Shown piece after piece: positions 47,901 to 59,041 of a DNA stretch of 64,000 nucleotides (the stretch's first letter is position 1; each line of letters begins with the position of its first letter). This DNA is from Nymphaea colorata (Eukaryota; Streptophyta; Magnoliopsida; Nymphaeales; Nymphaeaceae), in assembly GCF_008831285.2 (NCBI RefSeq), contig NC_045138.2, positions 42,091,115 through 42,155,114 on the forward strand, read 5' to 3'. The notes beneath the pieces are model-generated. The model had not been told where the DNA came from. It was given only the letters and a program-made list of their open reading frames with translations, and searched no databases. A program made the translations under genes and the position numbers.

Positions 47901-49575
47901 CAAACCCCGCAAGCTTGTGTAATAAAATTTACGTAGATCTTGGATATGTACAACATATGGTGTACCTTATACTATTCTGTATTTAAAACCATAAACTATC
48001 TATGTCAAATATGTACAAATACAAAACTGAAATTTCCTACAAGTAAGCAAAGTAAAAAAATCCTAAAAGACTTGGACTAGGGGTAGGGATAATACATATA
48101 CACATACACATACACATACCAAGGCCACTACAATATAAGATCCAAGAAAGATGAGAAACCATAAAAACCATTTTAACCATCTGATCAGATGAAAATTAAA
48201 TGCGGAGGATGTCAAAAATGCATGTTTGAAGTCAAACAACTAATTATCACCCACCTTTTTCAAAAAAGTAACTTTTACATAGCAAAGTCTGTTGTCTCAC
48301 TCTCATCTACTTGATTGGATCACTTGGTTCTCATGAGCAGTGTCATAAAAGCATGCTTCAAACTGTAAAAAATGTGTGCCACTTTCAAGACAAAGAAAAA
48401 CTGCTTCAAAGCAGTTGTCAAGAAACTCTTTAATTGTTTATGAGACTAAATTAATGAATTTATGACTCGCTTAACAACACCAAACTCAAGCTAAAGGCAA
48501 GTCCATAGTTTACATCAAATTGACTGGACTTCTCACAGTTGGAAATTGAATTTGGTGAGTCAAAGCACCACAAGCACCACGTGAAGGTCCGGTGCAGGAA
48601 GACATATGTTCTTTCATGAAAAGAAACACCAGATACTCGAAAGCACCACGCTTCAAGGCAACGAAGTGCTTTCACGCACACATTAATCAAGATCTTTCAT
48701 AGTCATAAAATAAAAAGAAAACGTCCTTCACATGTTTTCTCTCAGCCTAGCTTTTAGATTTTTATCTTAACCCTTCATCCCTCTTTCAAACCTTCGGTCG
48801 GCCTTAGGCCATTGTTATCTTCCTCCCTCTTTAAAAGTACTAAATCCATGTCCACCAAAGTCCAGTAAGAACATCAGGCCCTGACAAGGTGTTCACCAGT
48901 GAAACAGCTATCTCTCTCTCTCTCTACCGGGGGTTGATTGACCTCCTTCCTGTTAACAAAAAATGAATGTCACTGCTCACATGCCCAACCAGCTATTTAT
49001 CTAAATTTGCAACTCACCTATTTTAATTCAAGAAATCCAATATATTCCTTGCTAAAAATCCCAAGTTTCTAAGGGCATATATTCCTTGCCATCATGTTTA
49101 CTTCTTTGCAATAAGCTTGATGTGCTGGATAAAATTAACGTTCACTAGTAAAGACAGTAGTGCCCACATGCTTGGACTTTTCAACTTCGTCCAACATGGT
49201 AAGGTGTAGATCCTCGACTCCCTCGGTCGGCTATCAGCCTTCTCTCCATCTGACTCAAAGAACAAGCCTGGAACCAAACAGCTTGACATGCTTAGGTACC
49301 AAGGCCTCATGGATAACACACAAATTGGCAGTTGGACACTGTAAAGTTTTACCACGGCCCATCTCTTCTATCCATTAAGGTAAAAACTAAAAAACAGTAA
49401 GCTTAGTGATTTCCTCAAGACCCACAAAATAGACTATACATGCCTCCTAGTCCTAGTATATATGTGTGAGTGTTTGTTGTGTGTGTATGTATATAAATAA
49501 ATAAATATATAGATATATATATTCTTTTCCTAAGAAGTTTCATCACCCCCATTGTGTGTGTGTTTGTTGTGAGTG

Positions 49576-49626
<51 letters not shown>

Positions 49627-50694
49627 TTTTCCTAAGAAGTTCATCACCCCGAAAGCCACAAGCTGGTTGTCTACGCATAGGCACCAGGCAGTTACTTTCC
49701 CTTACGGGTCAGACTTATGCCTCCTATATTTTACAGACGTCCCTGCCAGGTCACTTGCAATAACCTCCTGCTTCATGCCCTGCATGGGAAGGTTGAGAAA
49801 TGCGACGCAATTTTATAAGGAAGTGTATAGCGGTGCATTTTTTCAACTCAACAATTAACGCTTTCTTTCATCTTCTTGGCTTTTAAATACCTAATATTTT
49901 TCATTCTCTTGTAGTGTGCATGCTCACATGGTGCCTTTAAAGCTAGTTTATCCACCAAAAAGGTTAATATAACAATAACAATCATGTTAATAATAATCGT
50001 TGCTCTTTTCACCTAAGTTCTCATCATACCCATATGCTTTTTGCTGCTTTCAAAAATGCACAATAGGTTGCTCAAAGCTGAAAACCCTATTTGTTGTTGA
50101 TTTGATGTTTCAAATGTCCAGATCACTTAAAACAATGTTGAGCTACATGCCTCCCCTTACCATGCTCTAATCATATTTATAAATTTAAAAAAGAAGTTGA
50201 AAAAAAAAACACCGACGACTCGGATTTGGGCAGTGCAGATGCGATCAAACACAGGAGCAGATTTTACAACATTTGGGCAAAATGATCGATCATAATCTTC
50301 CCCAAACTCAAAAAATAACTACGAAATTTAACTCCAATAGCAACAAAAAGAAAAAAAAAACGGGTGTAGCTAGCACAAATCAAAAGAACGAAGTACTCGG
50401 CCCATCGATTGCATATATGTTTGTACCTCCGAAATGGGCGGTGTGAAAACGGCATGAGGACGGATGGTTAAGCGATGGATCGAACTGGGTTTTGCAATTC
50501 CGACAGGTTCTTAGCGACGTTTTCGACTTTGGCTGGTCCTTGTGGCTACTTGACGTCTGACAGCAAACCACCAATGTCGAGCCACCTTGAGACATTCTTG
50601 GGCAACTACTAGCCGTCGTGCTCCACCGTGGCTGTGGACGGAAGAAGAGTGAAGACGGTGGGCTTAGAGGGAGGGCACAGGCTCGCACGTCCAT
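44976..50694 (-). CDS. Conserved Cys/His-rich plant protein, probably plastid-targeted; two exons
   Basis: Exon 1 is 50694-50427 and exon 2 is 45130-44976. Joining them gives 140 residues. Splice sites are canonical (GGAG|GTACAA and TTCTCTAG|GGGAG) and the phase matches (1 base + 2 bases), restoring FHTAHFGG-ETKRKFESVY across the join. The start is the ATG at 50694 in a good context (GAGGATGG). The N-terminus (about 60 residues) is Ser/Thr/Arg-rich with few acids, like a transit peptide. The mature part has CRNCKTQFDP, NHPSSCRFH, then FQYWHCCGSEDPFDPGC and HSSYDD at the C-terminus, a spacing of Cys and His suggesting zinc binding (CHORD-like in layout). I recognise it as a conserved plant family but not its function. 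No stop or frameshift occurs, unlike everything around it. I infer it is functional. Confidence 0.8.
45640..46330 (+). repeat. Diverged duplicated coding-like segment inside the intron
   Basis: The segment 45784-45960 and the segment 46100-46290 share the ordered words CACATCTTGCTARTCTTGG, GGGAGATGARTGTT and TTCCTATTCC. The first copy has an open frame, ERGCPLHGVHGKIQAFGQDD...KVDKEAPQLKMKLIGK, ending before a donor-like GTAAAT. I do not recognise it. It lies antisense to the host gene. Confidence 0.4.
49464..49650. repeat. Duplicated microsatellite block with long (TA)n
   Basis: Two copies of a unit of about 90 bp running GTGTTTGTTGTG, a TA tract, then TTCTTTTCCTAAGAAGTT and CATCACCCC. The second copy has about 23 TA units (about 49579-49624). 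Confidence 0.85.
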
Positions 50695-51130
50695 CCTCAC
50701 CGATCGAATCCACACGTCTAAAAACTCCCACAGAGACCCTCTGGCTCCGCGTCACCCGAGTTCGCGCCAGTTCAAAAACGTTTATCGTGCGTCATGTCCA
50801 CCCAAATGAAGAGTCTCAGACCACTGACGGACGGACGGATTCATGTAAACTGTTTCGAATCCAGATAACAAACCAGCATCGACAGAGATGTTTTCCAGGC
50901 AGAACCAGGTTAAACAACCGGATAACAATCCAGCATCCGGAAAGATGTTTTCGCCACGGTTTCGGATCTTGATATTAACGATGGATCTATTACGAGATCT
51001 ATAGTGATCTTGAGATCCGGAACTAAAAAAATATAAACAAAGAAATGCTTGGCAACGGCCCACGTTGGAAAAAATCCTCGGCCCTTACGGGTTAAAAGAT
51101 TAGGCAAGGACCTCATGGAAGAAAAGGTCC
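50695..51130 (-). promoter_or_regulatory. 5' region of the Cys/His protein gene
   Basis: GC-richer than the neighbourhood, as expected next to a host gene start. Contains an imperfect direct repeat (GATAACAAACCAGCATC at about 50865 and GATAACAATCCAGCATC at about 50922, each followed by AAGATGTTTTC-like words). An AT-rich word at about 51026-51035 could serve as TATA on minus, but the transcription start is not determined. Confidence 0.4.
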
Positions 51131-51347
51131 ACGCCAGAATGAAAGAAAAAAATGTAACCTAGAGCTTGGATGCCCTCCTCTTCAGCCAAAAAAGAGGGCA
51201 TCGAAGCCCTTTTCTCACCAGCCAAAAGAACTTTAAAGACTCATTTTCTAGCTGTAAAGAGGACAACGAAAGGAGATGCGTCGGAAAGTGGCTGCTCTTT
51301 GGCAGCCTCCAATGCCTGAAAGATATGCCAACTACTGATTCAAAAAA

Positions 51348-51387
<40 letters not shown>

Positions 51388-52900
51388 TGAGAGGGTTAAA
51401 ACATTGACAAAAAAAAGGGTGGGGGAAAAAAGAGAGAGAGAGGCAGGGTTAAAGAGAGATACCACCATGGTTACAAAGGGTTGAGCCAAGCAAGAGAGGG
51501 CGAGAGTGAAAAATCCAGAAGACACTTCAAGGCCATCCAACATTACTCGAATGTTGAGATCCAAGTACTTATAAACCCTCAAGTCAACAAATGCAACATG
51601 ATTTTCTAATTGGTTTGGATGACAAAACTAGGCTTTTTATATGTAATTTTTTTAGAGCAGTCCTGGTAATGGAAAATGTAGAGAACTTGAGTTCCTAAGA
51701 GCTCATTCTTCTCCAACCATGTTGCTTGTACAATCCTAAACACAAACTGATGAGCTTAGGAGATTGTGGGATTCACAGATTTGTTTGTGTTTTTGCCCAT
51801 AAAGAAAAATATATATTAAAGTTAAATATTGTGCATTTACCTAAATGTCCTAGTATATATTTTAAGATACTTTCAGCAAATACATTTCCTACCTGAACTA
51901 TCTACTTGTTCCACCTTGGTAGAGAAATCCATCAACTCTAATAGAGAGTCAACCTACATTGGTGAAGAAGATTATAGAGTTTCATGACGATACATTTTCT
52001 ACCTCATAGAGTGAACAAACAACTTATTTCGCTTTGTGGAAGAATTGATCCATCATATTGAAGAATTAGCGTATGGTAGTGAAAAAGATAATGGAGTTTC
52101 AAGAAGATAAGGTTCACCAAATCTTTAAATAAGATGACAAAAAACTATAATGCATTAAAAAATGGTGTTGTGGTAAGTCATGTTGAATAAATAAACAAAA
52201 AAATGAAGAATCATTATCAATGCATAAGCACCTATCCATGTTGTTCTGCTTTTGTTCAAACATTGTGCAATTTATAGTTCCATATTGTTATTATTGTTTC
52301 AAAAGATTATTACAATGGTATTTTCAAGGTAAATGCGAGAGAAGATATTAGGCCTATTGATTAATTCACTTGGTTAAGGAGACATGAAAAAGAAGAACGT
52401 TTAGCAATTAGGGTGCCAGCAATTGGTATGGTCCAGCCATATGATAGAACTTAAATCATTTTAGTATTATTTGCATTGTTATTTCATATTGTTTGTGTTA
52501 TTATTTTGTTATATTCTTGTTATCATACACATTAAGTTTTTGCATGTGCATATACATCACTTTGTTTATCATTGATAAGACACTATTAGTTCACATTAAG
52601 TCATTTTTTAGCCTTTATTACATTGATAAATTATTGTCATCATTTATACACACACACACACACACCTTGGTAACTTGTTGTATCTTATTATTCTTTGGTA
52701 AGTCATGGCAGTTCTACCTTTATATGGTTGGTTTTGTGTTAATAGTACTTGTTTAACTGCTAATAAATCTCTTGTAAGTCAATGTAAACAATTTTGATAT
52801 CCCTTCAAAAAGTTTTAGTTTTTATATGCATTACTTATTGGATTACTTCATATGATTTGCACGTCCACAGTGGTATTTGTATTATCCAGTAACAATGAAA
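51131..52900. other. Anonymous DNA with microsatellites
   Basis: (GT)n(GA)n at about 51348-51388 and (CA)n at about 52647-52664. No supported gene on either strand. Confidence 0.45.
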
Positions 52901-52959
52901 ATACAACGACAATGAAGAGTTTCATTACAATCAAGACACTAAATAAATATTTGTCAAAA

Positions 52960-53950
52960 GCTCTAACAATGAAGAGAAAATGTTCATACATGATGCAACC
53001 CTAAGTAGACCTGCACATAATATTTTGGTCATTAATGTGAACGAAACACTTGAAAGTAGTATTGTTCCCTAAAAAAAAAGTGTAGAAAATAGTATCATTT
53101 TCGTTTGTGAAAATGATCTAAATGTAGACACAAAATGTTTGATCCATGTATTGGAATTCAATTTGATAATAAGTTCAATGCGTACAAGTTTGACAATGTT
53201 TGTACCAAACCAAATGGAGATTCAGCAAAACATAAGCTAAATTTAAGATACAGTTGTCAAGTGAAAATGGAGATAATAAAGCTTTTGAATGGGAAATACA
53301 TTACAAATACACATTTTATGTGATCATAACCATGATTTGACACCTCTAACTATGCCTTGTTTGTTAAGGTTATATTGTAAAATGATATTTTTGTATGCTG
53401 CAATAGATAAATTAACATGTAATGTTACTGTTGCAATAATTAAGACTTACAATTGCTTATGAAAAACAATATGGTGTTCATAAGAATGTTTTACTCATAG
53501 TGAAGGATTATAAAAACTACCTAAGAATAAATATGGTAGAGGCCATGAGAAATGGTGAAATATTTGCCTAGTCAATTACTTACAAAAAAAATTAAACAAG
53601 GACTTTGGCTTTAATAGTGTGATTGAATTATTTGAAAATCAATATGCTACAAATATGTTGCAGGTAGTCTCAATGTCAAAAAATATGGATCATGAATGTT
53701 TCAACAATTTTCTTGTTTTTGAAATGACAATGAAAATTAATACTCATCATTGACCATTTCCTTAGTTTGTTAGCGTGAACCATAATTCAAAATATTACAT
53801 TTGCTTTGATAAATTTTTGTTTGATTGTACCGTGAAGACATTTGAGCTCATGTTTAAAATATTACAAAAGTAATGAATGAGAAACATTCACAAATTGTAC
53901 TAGTAGACAGTAGAGATGCAATTACACTTATAATATCTCAATGTTGTTAA
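52960..53950 (+). pseudogene. FAR1-type MULE transposase remnant
   Basis: The frame at 53135-53323 reads PCIGIQFDNKFNAYKFDN, then YSCQVKMEIIKLLNGKYI, the FAR1 DNA-binding region (WRKY-GCM1-like zinc finger zone). After frame changes come KDYKNYLR (about 53510), a MULE-transposase-like FLFDCTVKTFELMFKIL (about 53815) and KHSQIVLVDSRDA (about 53885). Multiple stops. FAR1/FHY3 proteins derive from MULE transposases, and this broken copy is more likely element-derived than a decayed light-signalling gene, but that is not decided by sequence alone. Confidence 0.6.
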
Positions 53951-54619
53951 CTGCAATGAGGTGAAGCAAAGTCCTCAACATATGAAGTGAAAGCAATGTA
54001 AGGTAAAGCAAAACATATGCATCGCGACCAAAATTGTGAAATATATAATATTCATAAAAATAATGTCAAAAATGAAAAACAACAATTTAAAATAACAATT
54101 ATGTAAGTAAACAACAATAAAAAAATCATGTTTAATTTGTATTACAATTAATGAGCTTTCAATCTTCATACACATACCATATATGGATATTCATTTCATA
54201 ATCAAGTAATATCCATAATCCAAAGTGAAGTTAAATTCACAATCATGAAATGATATTGAAAACAACTCAATCATATGTGAGGTAATCCCCAAGTTAACAT
54301 GTTTTAACAATACTTTTTATACAAAAAAGTTATGGAATAATCCCAAATCAATATGTTCTAAACAATACTTCTATGTAAAATCCGATAGTATACAATTTAA
54401 CATTCACAAAATGCACCAAATTCTATTGAAGGATGAGTAGTTTAATACTCATAAAGGAACAACTAAAACTAGAAAACCATGATTGAGACAACTATATCAA
54501 TTAAAAGAACTAAATAGACAAACATTCAAGTTTTCAAGAACAATATAGAAACAAGAGTTCAAATACAATTATCTCCTTAATATGAATGTCAATAACTTCA
54601 ACAAAGTTTAAATGTTTCC

Positions 54620-56600
54620 ATTGTTGTCTTTTTCATTGGAAGTAGACAAAAGGACTTCATTTGCATCATTCATATATGGAATAGATCTATTTTCCTCTTA
54701 TATCTCCTCATTATCTATACTCTCACTTCATCTCCTATTATTTTTTTAGCTTCATTCAAAAACATTAATAAAATGAATGTATTTAGTAAATAATCAAGAC
54801 AATTGCACATATTTTTATTTCAAATCATTTTGCACCTTTACAAAAGATTAATCATATTTATGTGTTTATTGCGGACCTAATTCAATTTTCAAGAGTATTT
54901 TATAGCATCCAAATAAAAACTTAGGTCCATCCAAGAATTTGTAGTTCTAATACTGAAGGTGATAATTTTCAACAATATATTCGTCAACCACATCAATGTT
55001 GTTAGCAGATAATGGATGTTTAATAGTTTTTTATCACAAGTTTTTCACTCAAATTCATGTTGTACATGACAAACACCAAGTAGTTGAGTTTCTCTTGCTC
55101 AAGACGGTTTCTACTTTTTATATGTACCTATTATATAATTTTATAAATTGTAAAATACTAAACAATAGACAATAAATGCAATCAATCATGTCAAAATATT
55201 ATTATTTACAGAATAAAATTTGCTCTAAATATGTTGACATCGAATGCAATGTAAGTAAAGTTGAAAATTTGCATTGCAATGTTCCTCAATTCTTTCACTT
55301 TTTATATCAAATACATTATACCAATCATCTGGCAAAAAAATAATAAGAAATATATTATATGATGACTTCATCTTATTTAGTCATAAAAAGGATCATAAAA
55401 ATAAAGAGAAAATTTGAAACATATCAAAAGATAGTCTCTTTCTTGTTCTAATTGCATCATATCTTCCAAATAACTTTTTCTTTTTATATTTATTCATTTG
55501 AATCACAATTTTGCATTGTTCTTCTACTATTATGTCCAGTCATTATAGAAATCCAACCATCACCATATTATTTTTGTTTGCATCTTGATCATAGAAAAAT
55601 GAGAGTCCAAATTATGCTTTTCAATATGTAAATAATCATGCAATTGATAGTCTCATTATTGATCAACTATTTTCTAAATTTATGTATATTTTTTCATCAT
55701 TGTCTAAATTCCTTCTTTTACTAATTTCATCTGACTATACAAAAGACCTAGATAGTAAATGTCTCACCTGAATCAAATACTCCTAAGGCTTTCACTAAGG
55801 GTAACATGGCTCTAATGATACATGAAATTGCTTTTCAAAAACTTTTGTCTTCAATAACAATGTATGCTACTGACTTACATTGTGCATTTCTAACATAATA
55901 ATCACATCTAAAACTTTGAAAATATAAATATATTCTTGAACCTTCTCTTATTGGTGAGGATAGTATGTTGAGAAAGATAAAAAGTTGAACAGCAAGTACT
56001 GGCAAGTCACAAAAGTTATTTGTCTTCTGTGTGTTTTCTAAACAAATTTAGAAGTCATATATGCCCATATATAAATGTAGTTATAGTTTTTTATTTGTCT
56101 AAAACTTGTTTGCTCATCAAAATATATTGATATCTTCAATCATTAAATTTAGACAATTGACTGCATAAATAGTCTAAAAAGTATGTGGACAACCTTCAAT
56201 CTTTTTTTTTTAAGATTGTAGCTTTATAATTAGTGACATTTTCTATAATTATTTGAACTATATTTCATTCTCTAACTTTTTTAACTACTTCTGCAAATAA
56301 TTTTAACAAATTATTAATCATCTTTGATCATGTTTCTATCTTTACCTTCAATCAAACAATTTGTCATTAAGATACAACCAGTTTGTGACCATAAGAGCTT
56401 CTACTTCTCTAACTTGCTTTTGGTTTTTTCTCAGTTGCTTCATTTAGACTCTAAGTTTGTATTTCATGATAGCTTGGGATTCTCATTCCATGACCTTGAT
56501 TTGCAATAGCTTCAAACTTAGACATAAAATATGGACCATTGCACAAGTTAAATGGCAAGGCTTGAAAAGAAGAATTGCCTAATCTCATTATAAACTTGAA
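54620..56600 (-). pseudogene. hAT-superfamily transposase remnant (DUF659 type)
   Basis: Minus strand, top to bottom: LPFNLCNGPYF and ANQGHGMRIPSYHEIQ (about 56570-56450), IVQIIIENVTNYK (about 56265-56225), FIYGHIYDF (about 56075), AISCIIRAMLPLVKALGVF (about 55835-55775), ELQ/MNKYKKKKLFGRYDAIRTR-like region (about 55500-55430), and the dimerisation-region remnant DDWYNVFDIKSERIEEHCN (about 55335-55280). A low-complexity acidic tail follows (about 54690-54620). The order matches plant DUF659 hAT transposases. Dozens of stops and frame changes. No terminal repeats found. The BED zinc finger at the N-terminus was not seen. Confidence 0.7.
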
Positions 56601-59040
56601 TGTTGTTTAACTTGAATGTTTGTCTATTTACTAAAACCACATCTTAATCATAAGAAACCCTTCATACACAGCCCAAACTGCAAGAACCCTCAAAAGATTA
56701 AAGGAAAATAATGAACACTAACTCTTTGCTCATACATGTACAAAATAGGATTCTCTATCATAATCCAAGTTAAGCAACTATCTAAGGTACTAATCTAAAA
56801 GAAGGGTTAAAAGCTGAAGAGAAAATAAAAAATAAATTTAGTTTTACCTCCTTGTTGTCCACCTTCTTCTTCTTCTCTATCTCACATTCTCCTCTCTTAC
56901 TCACTTGTCCTCTTCCTTCCCCTCTCACAATCACTCTATTTTCTCTCCCTCTTTACTCCTCTCCTTCTCCTATTTGCCTCCATTTTGCCTCTCTTGTTTT
57001 CTTTCTAACTCCCCATTAGCCTCTAACATGATGAAAAAAAAAAGAGGCATTGTAGGGCAATGAAAGGGTCTCTTTCCCTTTAAATTTACAACATCTGTCT
57101 GTAAATTTCATGAAATTTTGTAAAATGACATTTTCTTTAAGTTCCACCAATATGCCCCTTTCAGTAAAACACAGGTTTAACAATGTTTCCTCTATTAACA
57201 AATTTCGTTATCGAAATTCACTAACCTTTTTGGAAATAAATAAAGGTAGTGTGGCCTAATATCATATTCTTGTTTCTAGGTGGTATCTTCCTCTGACATA
57301 TCAGTATTACACTTTCATAAGAGATCCAACTTTTTCATGAGCAAAAGAATATTTTTACTCCATGATACCTATTGGTATGACTGGATAGTTCTTCTCCAAT
57401 TGAACTGGCTGCTCTCTAATAATATGTAGGAGATCAAGGATATATTTCTTTAATATCGACATACAAAAAACATCATGAATTCATTATAACTAAAAGGGAA
57501 ATTGGAGATATATAATACACCCTAGTTCTCTCTAAGAACTCACATGACAACAAAACAAGAAAACTCTAGCATTTCAGTATTAGCTCTATGCCACATGGAT
57601 GGAGCATGGTTATTAACGTTAGTCTTTGGTGCTTGTGTGGTTTACTGCCAGTTAAGGCTTTGGCACTGAATAAGAAGGAAAAGAAAATAAAAAAGCATGT
57701 TTGGTTGCAAAGGAAAGGAAGGAAAAGAAAATGATACTTCAATGTAAATCTAACCCCCCCAAAATTGGAGGGATTGAAATGAAAAAAAGGAGTGGTTCTT
57801 CTTTATCATATACACCCTCTTCTTTTTTCTCTCATGTGTATGCATGGTGGCTACATTTAGCAGCTTTGTCCCTCCTCCACAGACATCTTTTTCATTTGCT
57901 TTCCTCTTTTCAGAGTAAGAATGTGATCATTTGCTAGTATTTGGCATTTTTCCCCTATGTTTTAGATCCGTTGTGGTTTTAGATCATGATTTCCATCTTT
58001 GATGTGTTTTGAAAAATCTTTGTTTATTTGAAAAGTGTATATACAGATTTTCTTGGAGGTATCTTTGATCATCAGGAAAGTTTCTGATTGCTAAACTACT
58101 TCTAAATACGATTATATGCTCAAAAGTTGAATATGCAAGAATCTGAAAATTTTCATTTTCTTGCTTAAGTAGGAACTTCTTGTTAAACTACTCAACGTAA
58201 TCTATTTTCTTACTTCATTGTCACAAATAATTGAAATGTTTTAATAATGTTCCATCTTCAATGAAGCATCTTAAGATGAACATGACTAGGGGTTCTATTG
58301 AATATGAGGAGCATCCTCTCATTACAACTGATTCCACATTCAAGTATACTTCAAAATCCCTTTCTTGGAAGCATAATGTGGCAAAGGGCTACAATTTTTT
58401 TTTCTCTTACCATAGAATACTTCTTTCCTACTAGATAGTGTTTAGTTATTTCTTTGTATTTTTAATTCTTGAAGAACATTATTTATTGGCTTTATTGAAT
58501 TCTTAACTTTTGTGGGCAAATATAATGGTGCTTACCGATGACAAGAAGGTCGAAATTAGTCCCAATATGGTGCAGGTGGGGAGGAGATGTTGCAGTATAT
58601 GGCCATGTGCATTCCATATTATACTTTTTATGGTGCAATCCATGTTGTGTTTTTGTATTTCAATAATGTTGTTCTAGATTGGAATCCCAACCATATGATC
58701 ATTATTAGTTCCACTATTGTAGTAGAACATGCATTCAGTGTGACAATATAGAATCCATGTGCATGATGCATATATCATTTAAATAGTTCTCAATAATATG
58801 AACACGAAAATTGCATTCCATCATCTATCACAAACTCACATACACACACTATGGTAATTCCAAAGACTTTACTAATTCCTGCTAATCCTTTTATATTGAA
58901 GGATTTTGATTATTGAATTATCAAAGTTATTTCTTTTCAATGACAATAAAAATCTGATCAATAAAGTGATGTACAAGTTGACTTTGAGTAGCTTTATCAA
59001 AGACTTTATAATGAAAATGGTTGTTATTATATTTGATAGG
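56601..59040. other. Anonymous DNA between hAT and CACTA remnants
   Basis: Contains a CT-rich tract (about 56850-57010) and short featureless open frames (for example 57701-57937, 58231-58434). No supported gene. Confidence 0.4.
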
Positions 59041-59041
59041 T

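Larger units (their letters stand above)
45131..50426 (-). other. 5.3-kb intron of the Cys/His protein gene
   Basis: Defined by donor GTACAAAC at 50426-50423 downward and acceptor TTCTCTAG ending at 45131. Contains a diverged duplicated coding-like segment (45620-46330), a 22-bp tandem (about 46354-46402) and a duplicated microsatellite block (49464-49650). I found no transposase. One more small exon cannot be excluded, but the phase-correct direct join argues against it. Confidence 0.65.

Noticed and set aside
49098-49355. 85-codon minus-strand frame and a short LDEVEKSKHVGTTVF-like reading in another frame, considered as an extra exon of the Cys/His gene
   Set aside because: Exon 1 and exon 2 join in phase without it, and no convincing acceptor and donor pair bounds it.
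49415-49858. Open frames rich in YIYIYI
   Set aside because: Translation of a (TA)n microsatellite.
50692-50715. Earlier start codon for the Cys/His gene at 50715
   Set aside because: That codon is GTG. The first ATG in frame is 50694, in a good initiation context.
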